Program-made: the position numbers and the translations under genes
Notes under the pieces: model-generated
Database searches by the model: none
The model's input: the letters and a program-made list of their open reading frames with translations, nothing else
What the model was told of the DNA's origin: nothing
NCBI GenBank assembly: GCA_964030475.1
Contig: CAXIPT010000010.1
Coordinates: 1,929,370-1,993,369 of the forward strand
From: Tethya wilhelma
Taxonomy: Eukaryota; Porifera; Demospongiae; Tethyida; Tethyidae
Length of the DNA: 64,000 nt
Reading direction: 5' to 3'
Shown: piece by piece, positions 1 through 11,885 of the stretch
Layout of the letters: each line of letters begins with the position of its first letter
Numbering within the stretch: the stretch's first letter is position 1

Positions 1-609
1 TGGGCTTCAGGTTCAACTCCTGTTCCACTGCCTCCTCCGTCACTGGCAGCTGGGGCTCGTCATTTTGAGCACGACGAATATTCTCTTCCCTCTAATAGTC
101 ATGGGGGGAGGGGAGACAAAATGGAAGAAAATTTCAAAAAAGATAACACAAACAGCCAAACTGAAGTTTAGACAGCAATGATTAAAGCTTGTCTGTGTTA
201 TGTTTCTTACTCTTCGTTGTAGGAACTGCTGCTTCTGTTGCTGTTGCTTGGCAACATTCTTCTCATAGCCCAACAACCGGTAGGTGTCCAGCTGCAGTTT
301 GTCCACGCTGTCTATCAGTAGTTGCATGTTCTTCTCCAGCAATTGACTGCGAGTGTAAGAGGATGGAATAGTACGTAGCAACAGTTGTTAGGAAGCGTCA
401 TTTGTACAACTATAGGAATTTAACAATAATTATTATTGAATGCTACTCTCACACATACCTGGCTGATAATCCAAGATAGTCCGTTTTCTTGGGCTCGGAA
501 CTCTTCAAATCGAGCTCACACAAGAGAGCATTTATGAGACGTGAGTTTCTGATCATCACTGGGAGCTCAATGAGAACATTCTTATGATCAATACCAGCCT
601 TGACCACAC

Positions 610-696
<87 letters not shown>

Positions 697-1148
697 TGAT
701 AGGATGAGAAAGCACGAAAGAAAAAAATCTGTACAGTGAGCAATCCAACAATTCAAGGGACTGTACCTCTCAGGAGTGAATGGGTCTCCTTTCGATATCA
801 TCTCAAGTATGTTGGGAGTCAGTTTGAATGCCCTCAAACTAAGATTGCCACGTGTTGTCCGTAAAGGATCTGTACGAGAAAGAAAAAAAAATTCGATAGG
901 AAATGCTTGGATGCTCATTTAGCAACACCACATACCATATATCAAAACAACAGACTCTTCAATTGCTTGTTGATATCTGACATGACTCTCGAGGAAATCC
1001 TTGGTGACATGTGAACTGAGGTAGGTGGACTGATACCAGCCGACTTGGTGATAGTCAACGTTGATGGAGCGCAACTTCTTCAGAATGTTCACCTGGTATT
1101 TATCTTATGTGTGTGAGTGTGTGTTTGTAGGTTGTTTTTTTTGCACAC

Positions 1149-1204
<56 letters not shown>

Positions 1205-1394
1205 GCCCTACAGGGATGATTCCTTCAACAGTAATACTATACTCACTTTCTTCATCAGCATCTTCTAGATCTTTTGGTAGAGGGAAGCAGTTGGTAACCT
1301 CCAAAGTCGTGCCCACCACTAGACCAACCAAGAAGCCAGTGACCAGCTCAGAGCTACTGCCTTCTTCCTGACAGTGTTTGATCACCTTCAAGGC
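1..1394 (-). CDS. EIF3H: Eukaryotic translation initiation factor 3 subunit H, partial at both ends
   Basis: MPN-domain (non-catalytic JAB1/MPN) subunit of the eIF3 complex, acting in translation initiation in the cytoplasm. Exons in gene order, with matching splice phases: 1247-1394, 936-1103, 767-869, 459-608, 211-346, 1-91 (continues off the window). The product has the family signatures VIKHCQEEG, TNCFPLP, VGWYQSTYL, AIEESVVLIYD, LIELPVMIRNSRLINALL and KQQQQKQQFLQRR, collinear with the human protein. The last visible exon corresponds to the acidic linker before the C-terminus. The 5' end is lost at a single N at 1395; no convincing start codon is visible upstream, so the first exon is missing or misjoined. 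CA and CT tracts precede the acceptors at 1103 and 608. The assignment is very secure; the exact 5' boundary is not. Confidence 0.93.
613..692. repeat. (GA)n microsatellite in EIF3H intron
   Basis: About 80 bp of uninterrupted GA. On the transcribed (minus) strand it reads CT and runs to within a few bases of the acceptor of the 459-608 exon, so it doubles as the polypyrimidine tract. Confidence 0.95.
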
Positions 1395-1395
1395 N

Positions 1396-2079
1396 AACAC
1401 CACTACAACTCACTTGGGAACACACATGACATTGTATATAGCTAACTAATTAGCATGCTTAAGCACATTTCTATAAGATTATGTGCCCATGTAAAACTCA
1501 GTCAGCCCAACCGACCTCAAAGAACCCTCCCTATGCCAAACTAGGTATCAACTCTCAACATTCAGATAATTATTTTTGTAAAATTAAGTTCTTATTAACT
1601 GTCTAGCAGAAATAGTACATACACTATGATAATAGTATTCATAGCCTGAGGTATCAGAGTCGTAGGAGCCAACAAACGTGAAAAGTTGTTTACGGATAAG
1701 AAAGAGAGAACGAGTTTAATTTTACTTTGAGCTTACACAGTGATAGACGACACACACACACATACGCCCTAGCAACCGTCGTCAAGGAAATGAGGGCACA
1801 CTGCCAAGCAAACTACAATGACAAGCTCTTGAAACTACACATAAAATTATCGGTTATTGGCGTAACTTAGTAACCCCAATCAAAACAGCATCCACTGCTA
1901 CTTTGCAAGGTCAGCTGGAAAATTTTTGCCAGTGAAAGCTTTCATGAACTTGTATAGCACTATTGTTAGTTCACAGCATTTTCTTGAATTGGGCAATTGT
2001 TTTACAAAAGGATTTGCAAGAAAAAACATCATATTATGGGCACATGAATTATCACCAAAGTCTTGAAAATTTTCTACTG

Positions 2080-2141
<62 letters not shown>

Positions 2142-2147
2142 CCTCAC
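1396..2147. other. Stretch without an assignable gene between EIF3H and the DSTYK-like exons
   Basis: No exon with homology was found on either strand. A (GA)n tract occupies about 2083-2139, next to the donor of the last visible DSTYK-like exon. The next DSTYK exon and the first EIF3H exon should both lie in or beyond this stretch on the same strand, and neither is visible. This suggests a scaffold misjoin at the single N at 1395. Confidence 0.5.
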
Positions 2148-3140
2148 CTGTGAACTCAGAGGGTTCTTCCCATCATGGCCGTACACAAAGAAAGGATGAA
2201 GCTCGACCTGACAAACTTGAAGCGTCTTCTTTATCGCCTCCAGGCTATTGATTTCAGACGTGGGAGAGCAGATGATCTCAAACCCCGCCTCCAAAATAGG
2301 ATTGTTCAGTCCTACTTCTAGCGTAGCTGCCCCGAGGGCAGGGTCCGAGTCAGATTTGTCGACGACCATGTTCTCACGGGGGATACGAGTGAGGAGGAAG
2401 TCCTGTGAGGGTGTGAGGGTGTGAGGATGTGAGGATGTGAGGGTATGAGGATGTGAGTGTGTGAGTGTGTGAGTGTGTGAGGATGTGTGTGCGTGTGCGC
2501 GTGTGTGTGTGTGTGTGTGAAGTTGGACTGATGAAACTGCATGTCCATACTTTAGCTAATATGTTTACAAAAAATACTTTAAAATTGTAGTACAAGGTAA
2601 AACAGTTAAGCATGTCGCTTTACAAAAATCTGCCATTCAAAAAGTTTACCAACAAAGTGATTGCATGGGGGGTTGAAATGAAATTGAAATTGTTCGAGGC
2701 TACAATAGCTGTAAAGACCGATGGAAGCTTGTTATTGACAACACACGACAAAGACACGAATGTGCACTCAAGCCAACAGAGGGAGTGTACAACTACAGCA
2801 AAGATGAGTAGTTTTTAACAAACTTCCTCACAATAAAATATGTTCCTTAAGCATTGAAAGTAGAAACTAAGTGAGAGGTATATAGCAAACCAAACAATAC
2901 CACTGGCTGAAAAGATTACGAAAGAATTTAGCGTATAATTGGTTAGCTACACTGAGCAAAAATTTCTCTAAGTGGCAACTCTCAAAACCTCTAAGACTTG
3001 AAAGAAACCACATTGAATAATGGGATGTTTTCACCTGAATAACCGTTATAGTTGCTCAATTTGAAAAACAATTACTATAATAATTATATAGCCGTTACTT
3101 TCCTTCTTTAGCAGTTAATGCCTCACGCACGCACGCACGT

Positions 3141-3201
<61 letters not shown>

Positions 3202-3405
3202 GTTCACACAATCGTTCAAAATGACAAAAAATTTATAGCAATAAAAAATATTCCAACATATGTAGAATCACTGTACCTGCTGCTTAAGTCTGGTCTCCGT
3301 GACATCGTAACCGTCAACAACATGTGCCATGACCCTGTTCTTCTTGTACTTGAAGTGTATCATCCTCCAGAGCTCCGAGGAGGAGCGAGGGATGGGCAGG
3401 ATGGN

Positions 3406-3467
<62 letters not shown>

Positions 3468-4786
3468 GATGAGCATCAAAACTTGACAGGTTGTTTCATT
3501 TGCAGTCGGCAAGTGATGACAAACTAGTGTCAAAACATCTCTACATGCAAATCAACCCCGATCCAATGGTTAGTTAACTAACCCCTTCAATAACATTTAC
3601 AGTCGATAAGTGATGATAAACTAGGGTCAAAACACCACAACACTCCTATATATACACATATATACAATGTACGCAAATCGACCCCTATCCAATAATTTGC
3701 TAACTAACCCCTTTAATAATCATGTAGTTAACAACTAGATGCTAGGCAACTAGTAGAAAAAGTATTCACAATTTACAAAGGCAATGACACAGCACATCTA
3801 CACAACACACACACACACAGACACACAGGCACACAGGCACACAGGCACACACCTGTAGCACAGTACAATTTTTATCCTTAAATGCCATGATAGTCACACG
3901 ACTGTCATACACACATACATGTATACACACACACACACACACACTCTGGACTATAATAATGCTTACTCAATACCCAATGATTGATACACTAAGCAGCATA
4001 GCCTAAAATGGGTAACGATCATTATTACAAAATGGTGACCATTAACAGCAACGCTACACATACTTACTTCCAATTACATCGATCGTAAATGGCCAGATTA
4101 ACTCAGCTTTTTTAGTTCGTATTGCTTCGCTGAATAGAGTGCAATTATAACAAGAGTACATGTAGTCAATCTCAATAAACCAGTGGAATAAATCCATCCA
4201 TCCATCAATCACAGTGCCTGCTCAGGCACACCTCAGACATCTTCAACAAAACACAAGGGTCACTCAGGTATAGCTATAAGCAAGCTTGAGAAACCAGCTA
4301 TAGTTCAGCAGGCTTATCTTCTAAACAATCTCAAATCTTAGTGACAATCCATCCATCCATCACAGTGCCTGCTCAGGCATCTTCAACAAAAGACAAGAAT
4401 CACTCAGGTAGCTAGCTATAAGCAAGCTTGAAAAACCAGCTAGTTCAGCAAATCTACGCTACATGTACATCTAACCAATCTCAAACCTAGCAGTAATACA
4501 TCCATCCCAGAGCCTTCTCAGGCAACACACAAATCTATAACACGACATCTTCAACAAAAGACAGAGCCACTTAGGCCACTACCACTGCCTTGAAAAGGGT
4601 CTCTCACAAATTAAGAAGTGAATCCTATAGACAACAAAAGGCAGCCTGTACCAGAACACGAAAGTACATTGAGTGCTCATGTCTATATGCATGATGGCAT
4701 ATACATAAACATTAGAACAGATGCGGAAATGGGAGGAGCTTTAAACACCACTATCAAAAGGACTGGGCCCGGCAATATACATACAT

Positions 4787-4827
<41 letters not shown>

Positions 4828-5457
4828 ACACAAATTCGTACGAGTATGAGTATGTGTGTGCGCGTATGTAAAACAGACTCAAATTAATAGCAGCTGTACA
4901 CGTCTCCACACACACAAGGTCAGTCTAAAGTTGACCTTTTATTGTTTCAAAATTAATGTGCATGTTATTTTACTGATGCATAAAATCATCAGATCAGCCA
5001 TTAGCCACTCCTTCATAACCATCAACTTTTACCCACACACGCACACACACACACACACACGTACACACACACACAAACACACACACACACACACACACAC
5101 ACAAGCTTGCAATAAAAAAGGAGTGGGCATATATTTACTAACTAGCACTCACACAGTGACAAAAGGAACAAAAGACACAACACACTCACCTAGGATTTCA
5201 TTTACTATAGAAGCCCTCAATTTTGTATCACCAAAGACCACCAATGCTGTCCTTCCTGATACTACGTTGGAGATACATTTCTGAGCTTGGACAGCAAGAA
5301 TTTGGTCGATAGACAGGTTCTCGTCAAAGTCTTGCAAGTCGGAGAGCACCTTCACGGTCTCTTTGAAGATCTTTTTCAGTTTTTTCGCGTGCAGTCTGAA
5401 CGAGTGGACTTGCCGCGCTAAGTGATGGCGTTCCGGCCCAACGGAGCTGCTCGACAT
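2148..5457 (-). CDS. DSTYK: DSTYK-like dual-specificity kinase, N-terminal exons only
   Basis: Three exons in order: 5190-5457, 3277-3404 and 2148-2402. The first starts at the ATG 5455-5457. Splice phases join cleanly. The product has the non-kinase N-terminal region of the dusty/DSTYK family: a basic helical start (HAKKLKKIFKETVKVL), a strand-loop block TALVVFGDTKLRASIVNEIL followed by ILPIPRSSSELWRMIHFKY, then LEVGLNNPILEAGFEIICSP leading to HPFFVYGHDG. These align in order with human DSTYK (ILILGQDC..LLNLLLGVQVLP; LEVTMHHALLQEVDVVVAPC). The kinase domain lies downstream and is not in this window; the gene is cut off where EIF3H begins on the same strand. A single N (3405) replaces the acceptor of exon 2. 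Family assignment rests on the N-terminal half only. Confidence 0.7.
2403..2520. repeat. GTGAGGATGTGAGG-type minisatellite plus (GT)n at a 3' splice site
   Basis: Imperfect 6-8 bp units (TGTGAGG, ATGTGAGG) grade into (GT)n. On the DSTYK-like coding strand the array reads CCTCACA and ends as the acceptor CCCTCACAG of exon 2148-2402. A very similar array forms the acceptor of MDM1 exon 4 (about 26095-26155). Confidence 0.85.
3140..3199. repeat. (CA)n microsatellite in DSTYK-like intron 2
   Basis: About 60 bp of CA. On the transcribed minus strand it reads TG and lies about 80 nt after the donor at 3276, in the same intron whose acceptor end carries CA-type repeats. Confidence 0.95.
3406..3458. 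repeat. (GA)n microsatellite at acceptor of DSTYK-like exon 2
   Basis: GA tract directly after the single N at 3405. On the transcribed strand it is a CT tract abutting exon 2; the AG of the acceptor has evidently been lost at the N. Confidence 0.9.
3500..3720. repeat. Two-copy tandem duplication, about 110 bp unit
   Basis: Shared blocks in order in both copies: AAGTGATGA, AAACTAG, GTCAAAACA, GCAAATC, CCAAT, GTTAACTAACCCCTT or GCTAACTAACCCCTT. It lies within the first intron of the DSTYK-like gene. Confidence 0.75.
4195..4580. repeat. Tandem repeat, about 150 bp unit, 2.5-3 copies
   Basis: Repeated order of motifs: CATCCATCC, CACAGTGCCTGCTCAGGCA, CATCTTCAACAAAA, TCACTCAGGTA, TATAAGCAAGCTTGA, AACCAGCTA, CAATCTCAAA. 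The third copy is degenerate (CATCCCAGAGCCTTCTCAGGCA). Intronic; no coding potential seen. Confidence 0.85.
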
Positions 5458-5916
5458 TAGGCCGTTACGTCGATGGGAAGCCAGCTTTGCGTTGTGAAGA
5501 GGAAAACAGCAGCGAACTTGAACACACACACACACAAACACTGCTTGACTAGGTCCACCAAGTTTTCGAGTTTGAAAAGGTCCTCAAATTATCGCTTTCC
5601 TCCACAAATATAACACTCCTGATAAAAGCAGACTCTGCTGGATTGTATAGTAATCGCCTTCTGCTGTGCAAATGCTGTTTAGGTGCTTTGTTCTATCAGT
5701 TCTTCTTCCCAAACGCACGGTCAACCAGCCATTTTTGTCTTCAAAATCACGTGAGCAACGTCAGCACTTTATGACGTAATGTTGTTGCGCGCAATAGTGG
5801 GGAAATCCCTCATTCATTGGCCCCGGTAGACCACGCCTAGTCATTTCTAATAAGTGGGTGGGTGGGCGTGTTTCCAAAAGTTGCAAATTGATTCCATTCT
5901 GCACAAAGACTATGCA
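5458..5916. promoter_or_regulatory. Divergent promoter between DSTYK-like gene and pleckstrin gene
   Basis: The two start codons face away from each other across 459 bp. The interval holds a palindromic E-box CACGTG (about 5748-5753), a CGTCA half-site (about 5759) and a CRE-like ATGACGTAAT (5771-5780). No TATA box is evident. The motifs are seen directly; promoter function is inferred from the head-to-head layout. Confidence 0.6.
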
Positions 5917-7373
5917 ATGGCGACATCAGAAGTTCTAAAAGAAGGCTTCTTGGTGAAAAAGGTGAGTCTTGCTTGTATTTATCTGTGCAAAATGGTTAGA
6001 AATGGATTTGGTTAATTGGGAGAATACATATTCATAAATTTGTGGGCTAATTCAAGTTATTTCAGTTTATTGTAGCCAAAACATGGCATTTATAGTACAC
6101 AGATTCTAAAAAAACTTAATAGCTGTATCTACCAACAATATAGAATGAGCTCAGATCAAAAGTTACTTGCTTACTGTTCTTCACGCTCTGGTGCACACAA
6201 ACTACCACATGGTATGCATCCATGATCAGTCATGAGAGCAACTTAACTATTTTGTTAGCCTGGTCACTGGTAGATCTTGCATGAAAGTTGTACTATAAGT
6301 AGATCATCAAGAATATATAAATTCATCAAGAATATATAAATATACACAAATTTAGCTGGAAATTGTACCAATGAGTTTACATAAACTTCTACTAGTCATG
6401 CAGGATGGATGTGTCCATTACCTAGAACTCAGTGTCTGGCACCATTCTTCTTTTTCCCAAGTGGTTTTGTTTGCTTGACAGTGTTTCATAAACACTTATT
6501 TCCATTCTAACAAACCACTGGCACATGCAAGCCAATACTTCAGTACTACAATCTATATAGTATAGCTACATGTAGCCTGTCAGACTTAGTCTCACTAGCC
6601 AGACTCTCCGAGAGTCTGGCTAGCGAGACTATGTCAGACTTAGTCCATGAGTTGTTTATAGCAGAATGTTGACTATCCAGTTTGTTGTATGTGTAGGTTA
6701 CTTGCAACCACAGTGTTGTTGTAAGCCAACCTCAGAGAGAACTTGCTTTTGTAGATAAACAAACAATGTTATACTCATCTTTTAGGTGCTGAAAAGTGAG
6801 ATTGACAGTAATATAGATTGCTCTTTGTTTGCTCCAAGCATGCATATATTGAAAATTACTTTGACCTTTGCTGCAAGCATAATTATAGATAAATTCAAAT
6901 ATGATTATTGTAGTTCACAAAACTATAAATATAATTATATACTGTTGACAAATTGTGTAATGTATATGCTTCAGCCTTTATCATAATACTACTGTATGTA
7001 TAGATCAGAAATTATCAATTTATCACAACGATCTCTTGTGGCTCTGTTTTTATGATTCATTTTCTCTTAGGGTCACTTTCGTACCAACTGGAGGACTCGC
7101 TGGTTTGTTCTGACAAAGAAGGAGCTGTGTTACTACAAGAAGAAGTCTGATAACATCCCTGCCGGTGTTATTTGTCTCATTGGAGCAACTCTTGCTTGTC
7201 CTCCGCTGGAAACTTCTAAAAAACCGGTAAGTCCTGTTTGAGAGTGTAGAATTATGTACCAAACTTTGTGGGACAATTCCTTTGTACAGAAATGCGTGTA
7301 TTATATGTGTGTGTGAACATGTGTACATGTTTGTGTTTGTGTGTTTGTGTTTGTGTGTTTGTGTGTGTGTGTT

Positions 7374-7443
<70 letters not shown>

Positions 7444-8786
7444 CATGTGTGACTGCTATAAACAAACCTTTAAGTTATGACAGTAAGCATACTAATTTGG
7501 TTACCCACCATCACATCAATACAACAGCTAGAACATCGTAAGGTTGCAGCCACACAGTTATAATGCAAGCTTCCCTGCTTTAGACCACCTGTATATACTT
7601 GCCTGAACAGTTTCACAAACAATATCATATAACTGTTATAATAGCATTGAATTTGTCATTATAATGTGTGTCAATTCTAGAAAATCTCACATTATTGGAG
7701 CTATTTTAAGACTTCTATTGTTACTCTTCTCGGCCAATTACAGCATTATTCAATTACAATCAGCTCACCGTATAAAGACAGTATGAGTCATGCTCTTGTG
7801 TGTGCTATCAAATAAACTGGCAAATCTTTTGATCCTTGATACTTTATATTGCTAAGAGATATATAGGAATAGGTCTAAGAAGAGAGTCATGTATGTCATC
7901 TGTTTATGATGTCACTTGGATCAACTCCATGTGGATATGTGGGCTGCATGCATACATACATTTGTGGGCTAAACTAGGACATACAACTGTGTATTCTTCC
8001 TGTGTAGTGACATGTGCTGGTTGCTTGGCTCACATGTCGAGTATAATTATCATCATCCTTGTATGTATCTGCTCTATAAGAATTTGATGTCTTGTGGTTG
8101 TGTGTAATGTATGCGCCATTGCATCATATCCTTAGCAGCTAAGCCTTGTAACCAGGCTAAAAGGGGAAAGCTGAGCTGCCCATGCATGGATATGAGTCTA
8201 TTTTATCATCCTATATCCACTAATAACTGTTTGGGAGGAAAAAAGTATTTTGAGCTGATTTTGTCATTAAGGTTCGGTTTCAGTTGCGACATTAGAGTCA
8301 CAAAAGTCTAAAGAATGAACTTTTGTAAACACACATACATACATACATGTAGCATTGTACCATTTCCTTAGCAACTAAGCCTTGTAACCAGGCTAATGGG
8401 GAGAGCCTGTATGTGAGGCTATAATGTATCATAATTTTTATCTGACCTATCCTCTAATAACTGTCTAGCTGGGAGGAAATGTAGTTTGAGCTGATTATGT
8501 CATTAAGGTTAGGTTTCATTTGTGACATATTATATCGCGATAAAAGTTACAAAAGTCTAATGAAAAGTTGTGAACACACACACACATGCAGTGCATGACA
8601 CTACTTAAAATAAAAATACCCACTTGATTGATAGAGTGACTTGTTCTTTTGTTTTCCTGTTGAATGTGTATAGCCTCGTCCCCAGGCTCCCCTTTGACCT
8701 TTGACTCATAGAAATTAAGGTGAAAGGTCAAAGAGTAGCCTGGGGACGAGGCTAGAATGTGTGCACAATCATCATGTTGTCGCTAT

Positions 8787-8870
<84 letters not shown>

Positions 8871-9079
8871 CAGTGGCTGCTACAAATAACCACTCACGAA
8901 GGGAAAGAATTCCTCATCCATGCTCCTGACAAAGACATTAGAGATGAGTGGAGGCTCGCCATTGAGGAGACGATGAGAAAGTTAGACCCAGCTAAGCTGG
9001 ACAAGGAGATGTCACCAACTAGGACATTATCACGAGCAGACACTTACGCCTCTACGAGTGAATCATATCGGTATGTATT

Positions 9080-9133
<54 letters not shown>

Positions 9134-11464
9134 TAGTTTCATGTTCGATGATAAACCTGCAATGAATTCAAAAACTTCATGGACAAAGTTCTCTTCTTCT
9201 TGGAAGGAAAGATGATCCGATATCTGTCTTAAGAATGATCAGGCTATGAATATAACAATTATTATTAATTTTTATTATTCTAGTGAGATTGTTGAAGCCA
9301 TGCAAGATCCTTCGGCCGGTATCAAAGTTCAAGAGTTCAAACCTAAAGGTGCCAAGCAAACAACACACTTTTTTAATGGTAGGCTGTACCACTTTAATTA
9401 AGTTAATCAAGATAGGGGCATGGGGATTTATTCCTTCATTAATTCAAATGCAGGTAAACAGGCAGTCAATTGGTTAATATCGTGGTCCTTCGCTTCAACG
9501 AGATCAGAAGCTGTTTCCATAGCAACAGAGATGCTCAGATATGGCTTCTTTAACCCGTTACGATTGGACGTCAATGAAGGGGTCTGCATTAACGTTAAAG
9601 AGGATAGAATTTTTGGAAAAGATTTTGCTGACAGCGAAGATGCAACATATATGTTTGTGAGTATATCCTTTAGAGGGCTACAGTTGCACATGTTCTTGTA
9701 CAAACCAATGCCTGTCTCGGCCCATTATAATTGTGATACTTCAGTCCATTTTGTTTTTAGTTTTTTTTTTTAAATGTACACTATAAACGATACAAGAAAG
9801 GGAGATCTTATGATCTTAGGCTTGAAAGCAATGAACGGCATGAGGAATTAATAATCTATGTGTAGAACACATTGGTCAAGATGATAGATTGGCCTGAACT
9901 CCTGACCTATAGGACAACTATGAGCTTAATTGTCTATAATTATAATTATGCTGTTGTTACATTGTTGTGATAATGACTGTATATTGGGTGATGAAATCAA
10001 TTACCGTCATTTAACTCATTCACAGCTACAGTCAGTATATTAGTGTTTATAAACTATATGTACCTTATACAGGTGGTGTTTGCCCCGCCCACTACCACCA
10101 ACGGTATATTTGACTCAGATCAGGACAACAGTGATTCTGAATCTGATGACGACCTCTTGGTGGCTAATTCAAGGAAGGCAACCAGCATCGATGTTGGACA
10201 AGGAAAGATACTGAAACAAGGCTTCCTCATGAAAAAGGTACGTTGAGACTGCATGAGCTATATAAAAGTGGTTACGTGGAGAAATTGAAATGGAGGCCTT
10301 GTTCATCTAGCGAGCCTATATAATAACCTTCTCCCTGTCATGTTACATGTGTGTGCATGAGTAGGAGGAGCGTCTAGCCTCGTACTTTACCTTACACTAA
10401 TGATAATGAAAGTGTAAGGTCTAAGGAGAGAGCCTGGGCAGGCATGAGGCTATAGACCAATGTACCAATGTGTTAGTATAGGTGTCATCCATTATGAGCA
10501 TGCTATTGTTTTTATGCCTTAAATTTTTTGCTTAATTCTATCTCCATTCCCATGGATACAGGGTCACTTGAGACACAATTGGAAGGCAAGAAAGTTTGTC
10601 CTCAAGGAGAAAGATCCTTATGTCTACTACTTCAAAGGTTCAAAGGTCAGTTTTGATCATCTACCTGTATCACTGGAACATGCATCAAAGTTTCATAGGA
10701 AACAAATTAATTCGATCACAACACTATATTATGTTAGGCTTATACAAGCCACATATTAAGCTCTCTGCTCTAGTGCCAGTGAGTTCTATAGTAGCTCAAT
10801 GGTAAAATCCGAAAGACTTGGGCTCAAATCCCTGCATGCTACATGTAGATATATATCAGGATTTTTTCAAATAAACTTTCATGTAAATGTAAAAGGATTT
10901 TCTAAAATGAACTTTCATGTAAACGGTACCCACCATCATGTGGAGTTTTGCACGTCCTTCGTTGATAGGTTAACCTCATGACAAATCTGTCCTATTCAGA
11001 AATGCAGTTAACATTAATTATAGTGTGGGCTTTTTTGGCTAATAAATTAATTGTACTAATAATTATTATGCATCCATGAAAATTCCAACGATCTTGTCTT
11101 ACAAATTTACAACCCCCAAAACAAACTTCCTTTTTATCCTCTCTCCATACAGATTGACAAACCTATGGGTGTCATTCCCCTCAATGGACTAACAGTGAAT
11201 GAACTAGACGACGACAAAACTGCATCCCCATCTCCACCCACCACTACCACCACGACAACCACAAACTCCTCCCCTTCCAACGGCCGAACAAGATCCACTG
11301 TCAGGTCCTCTCGTACACAAAAAGGTCAACCGAAAGTGAACAGATTATCACTCATGACGGCAAACGGTACAAGATACGTTTTAGAAGCTCCTTCAGCTGA
11401 TGAGAGAGATTCGTGGCTGGCTCAGCTTAGAGTGGCTTCAAAACTGGTCTCTGCAGCTAGTTGA
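5917..11464 (+). CDS. PLEK: Pleckstrin (PH-DEP-PH protein)
   Basis: Eight exons with consistent phases: 5917-5961, 7071-7226, 8874-9070, 9284-9378, 9454-9656, 10073-10237, 10562-10645, 11153-11464. Pleckstrins bind phosphoinositides and are PKC substrates that act at the membrane and actin cytoskeleton. The first PH domain begins VLKEGFLVKKGHFRTNWRTR and ends DIRDEWRLAIEETM. The DEP domain is AVNWLISWSFASTRSEAVSI..MLRYGFFNP. The second PH domain opens ILKQGFLMKKGHLRHNWKAR and ends with the invariant tryptophan in ADERDSWLAQL. Between its strands is a low-complexity insert rich in T, P and S. An acidic serine linker (SDQDNSDSESDDD) precedes the second PH domain. Domain order and motifs match vertebrate pleckstrin. 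The first ATG followed by an exon in frame was chosen; the ATG 5 bp upstream hits a stop. Confidence 0.93.
6587..6631. repeat. Near-perfect 22-bp inverted repeat (hairpin)
   Basis: TAGTCTCACTAGCCAGACTC pairs with GAGTCTGGCTAGCGAGACTA across almost no loop. It looks like the pair of ends of a very small foldback element inside pleckstrin intron 1. Confidence 0.85.
7340..7440. repeat. (GT)n microsatellite, 5' part of pleckstrin intron 2
   Basis: GTGTTT/GT tract about 100 nt after the donor at 7227. The same intron ends in CT and CA tracts (8791-8866), which are complementary to it. Confidence 0.95.
8112..8590. repeat. Tandem duplication, about 240 bp unit, two copies
   Basis: Both copies contain CCTTAGCAACTAAGCCTTG or its one-base variant, TAACCAGGCTAA, CTAATAACTGT, GGGAGGAAA, TTTGAGCTGATT, GTCATTAAGGTT and ACAAAAGTCTAA in the same order. 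Copies diverge in the middle. Pleckstrin intron 2. Confidence 0.85.
8671..8754. mobile_element. 84-bp foldback element with ends TAGCCTCGTCCCCAGGCT
   Basis: Terminal inverted repeats TAGCCTCGTCCCCAGGCT and AGCCTGGGGACGAGGCTA are identical; inner arms CTTTGACCTTT and AAAGGTCAAAG also pair. Only about 20 bp is unpaired. Related ends occur at 10375-10452, 27040 and 45119, so this is an interspersed MITE-like family. Confidence 0.8.
8791..8866. repeat. (CT)n(CA)n tract at the acceptor of pleckstrin exon 3
   Basis: A CT run followed by a CA run, ending GTCCAG at the exon. It serves as the polypyrimidine/acceptor region. Confidence 0.95.
10375..10452. mobile_element. 78-bp foldback element, diverged relative of the GCCTCGT family
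   Basis: Ends TAGCCTCGT and GAGGCTA; inner arms CCTTACACT and AGTGTAAGG pair. The right end carries GAGCCTGGG like the 8671-8754 element. Confidence 0.65.
10785..10848 (+). repeat. tRNA-like sequence, possible SINE head
   Basis: TAGCTCAATGGTA resembles an A box/D arm and GGGCTCAAATCCC forms a T-arm stem-loop with a B-box-like core. Spacing is too short for an intact tRNA (no proper anticodon arm). Weak evidence; may be coincidence. Confidence 0.3.
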
Positions 11465-11885
11465 TATAGAGAGCACCTATATGTAACTGCAAGGAGTGCT
11501 GTGAATTGTTATAACAATGCACAAAATATATATGGGCACATTCACAATGTGAACAATAGGGACTGCATGTTGTTTTTATGATGCATTGTCTTACAGGCTA
11601 CAGCTAATGCAGTGGTGCTTTGAATATATAACTGACATAATAATAATAATTATCTCAGTGTGTTTTTATACCAATCATATAATAATCTTGATATATAAAT
11701 TTCTTATAATAATTATTATTGCTATAAAAGTGGGAGTGGTCTATCACTTACTGCGCATGCTCATCAATTCGCTTTCAATTTCAACACGGATACGTTAACA
11801 TAATTATTTCGATATCTCTTCTTACCAGCTTTTACTTCAGATAGCTAACTTACAAAGTATATATATAACGTGCATAATCGTGATC
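11465..11885 (+). promoter_or_regulatory. Intergenic promoter region of the PH-repeat gene with NRF-1-like motif
   Basis: AT-rich 420-bp interval. TTACTGCGCATGCTCA at about 11749-11763 is the reverse complement of a motif shared with the testin and MDM1 upstream regions. It lies about 120 bp before the start codon. Function is inferred from this recurrence and from the resemblance to the NRF-1 site. Confidence 0.5.

Noticed and set aside
1117..1371. Open frames of repeated VC, HT, RE or SL residues through the window
   Set aside because: They are translations of CA/GT and GA/CT microsatellites in introns and have no codon-level or domain support.
4195..4580. CRISPR-like array
   Set aside because: Units of about 150 bp repeat as wholes without distinct spacers, and the genome is eukaryotic.
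10785..10848. Functional tRNA gene
   Set aside because: A- and B-box-like sequences are present but the spacing leaves no room for an anticodon arm. Listed only as a possible SINE head.
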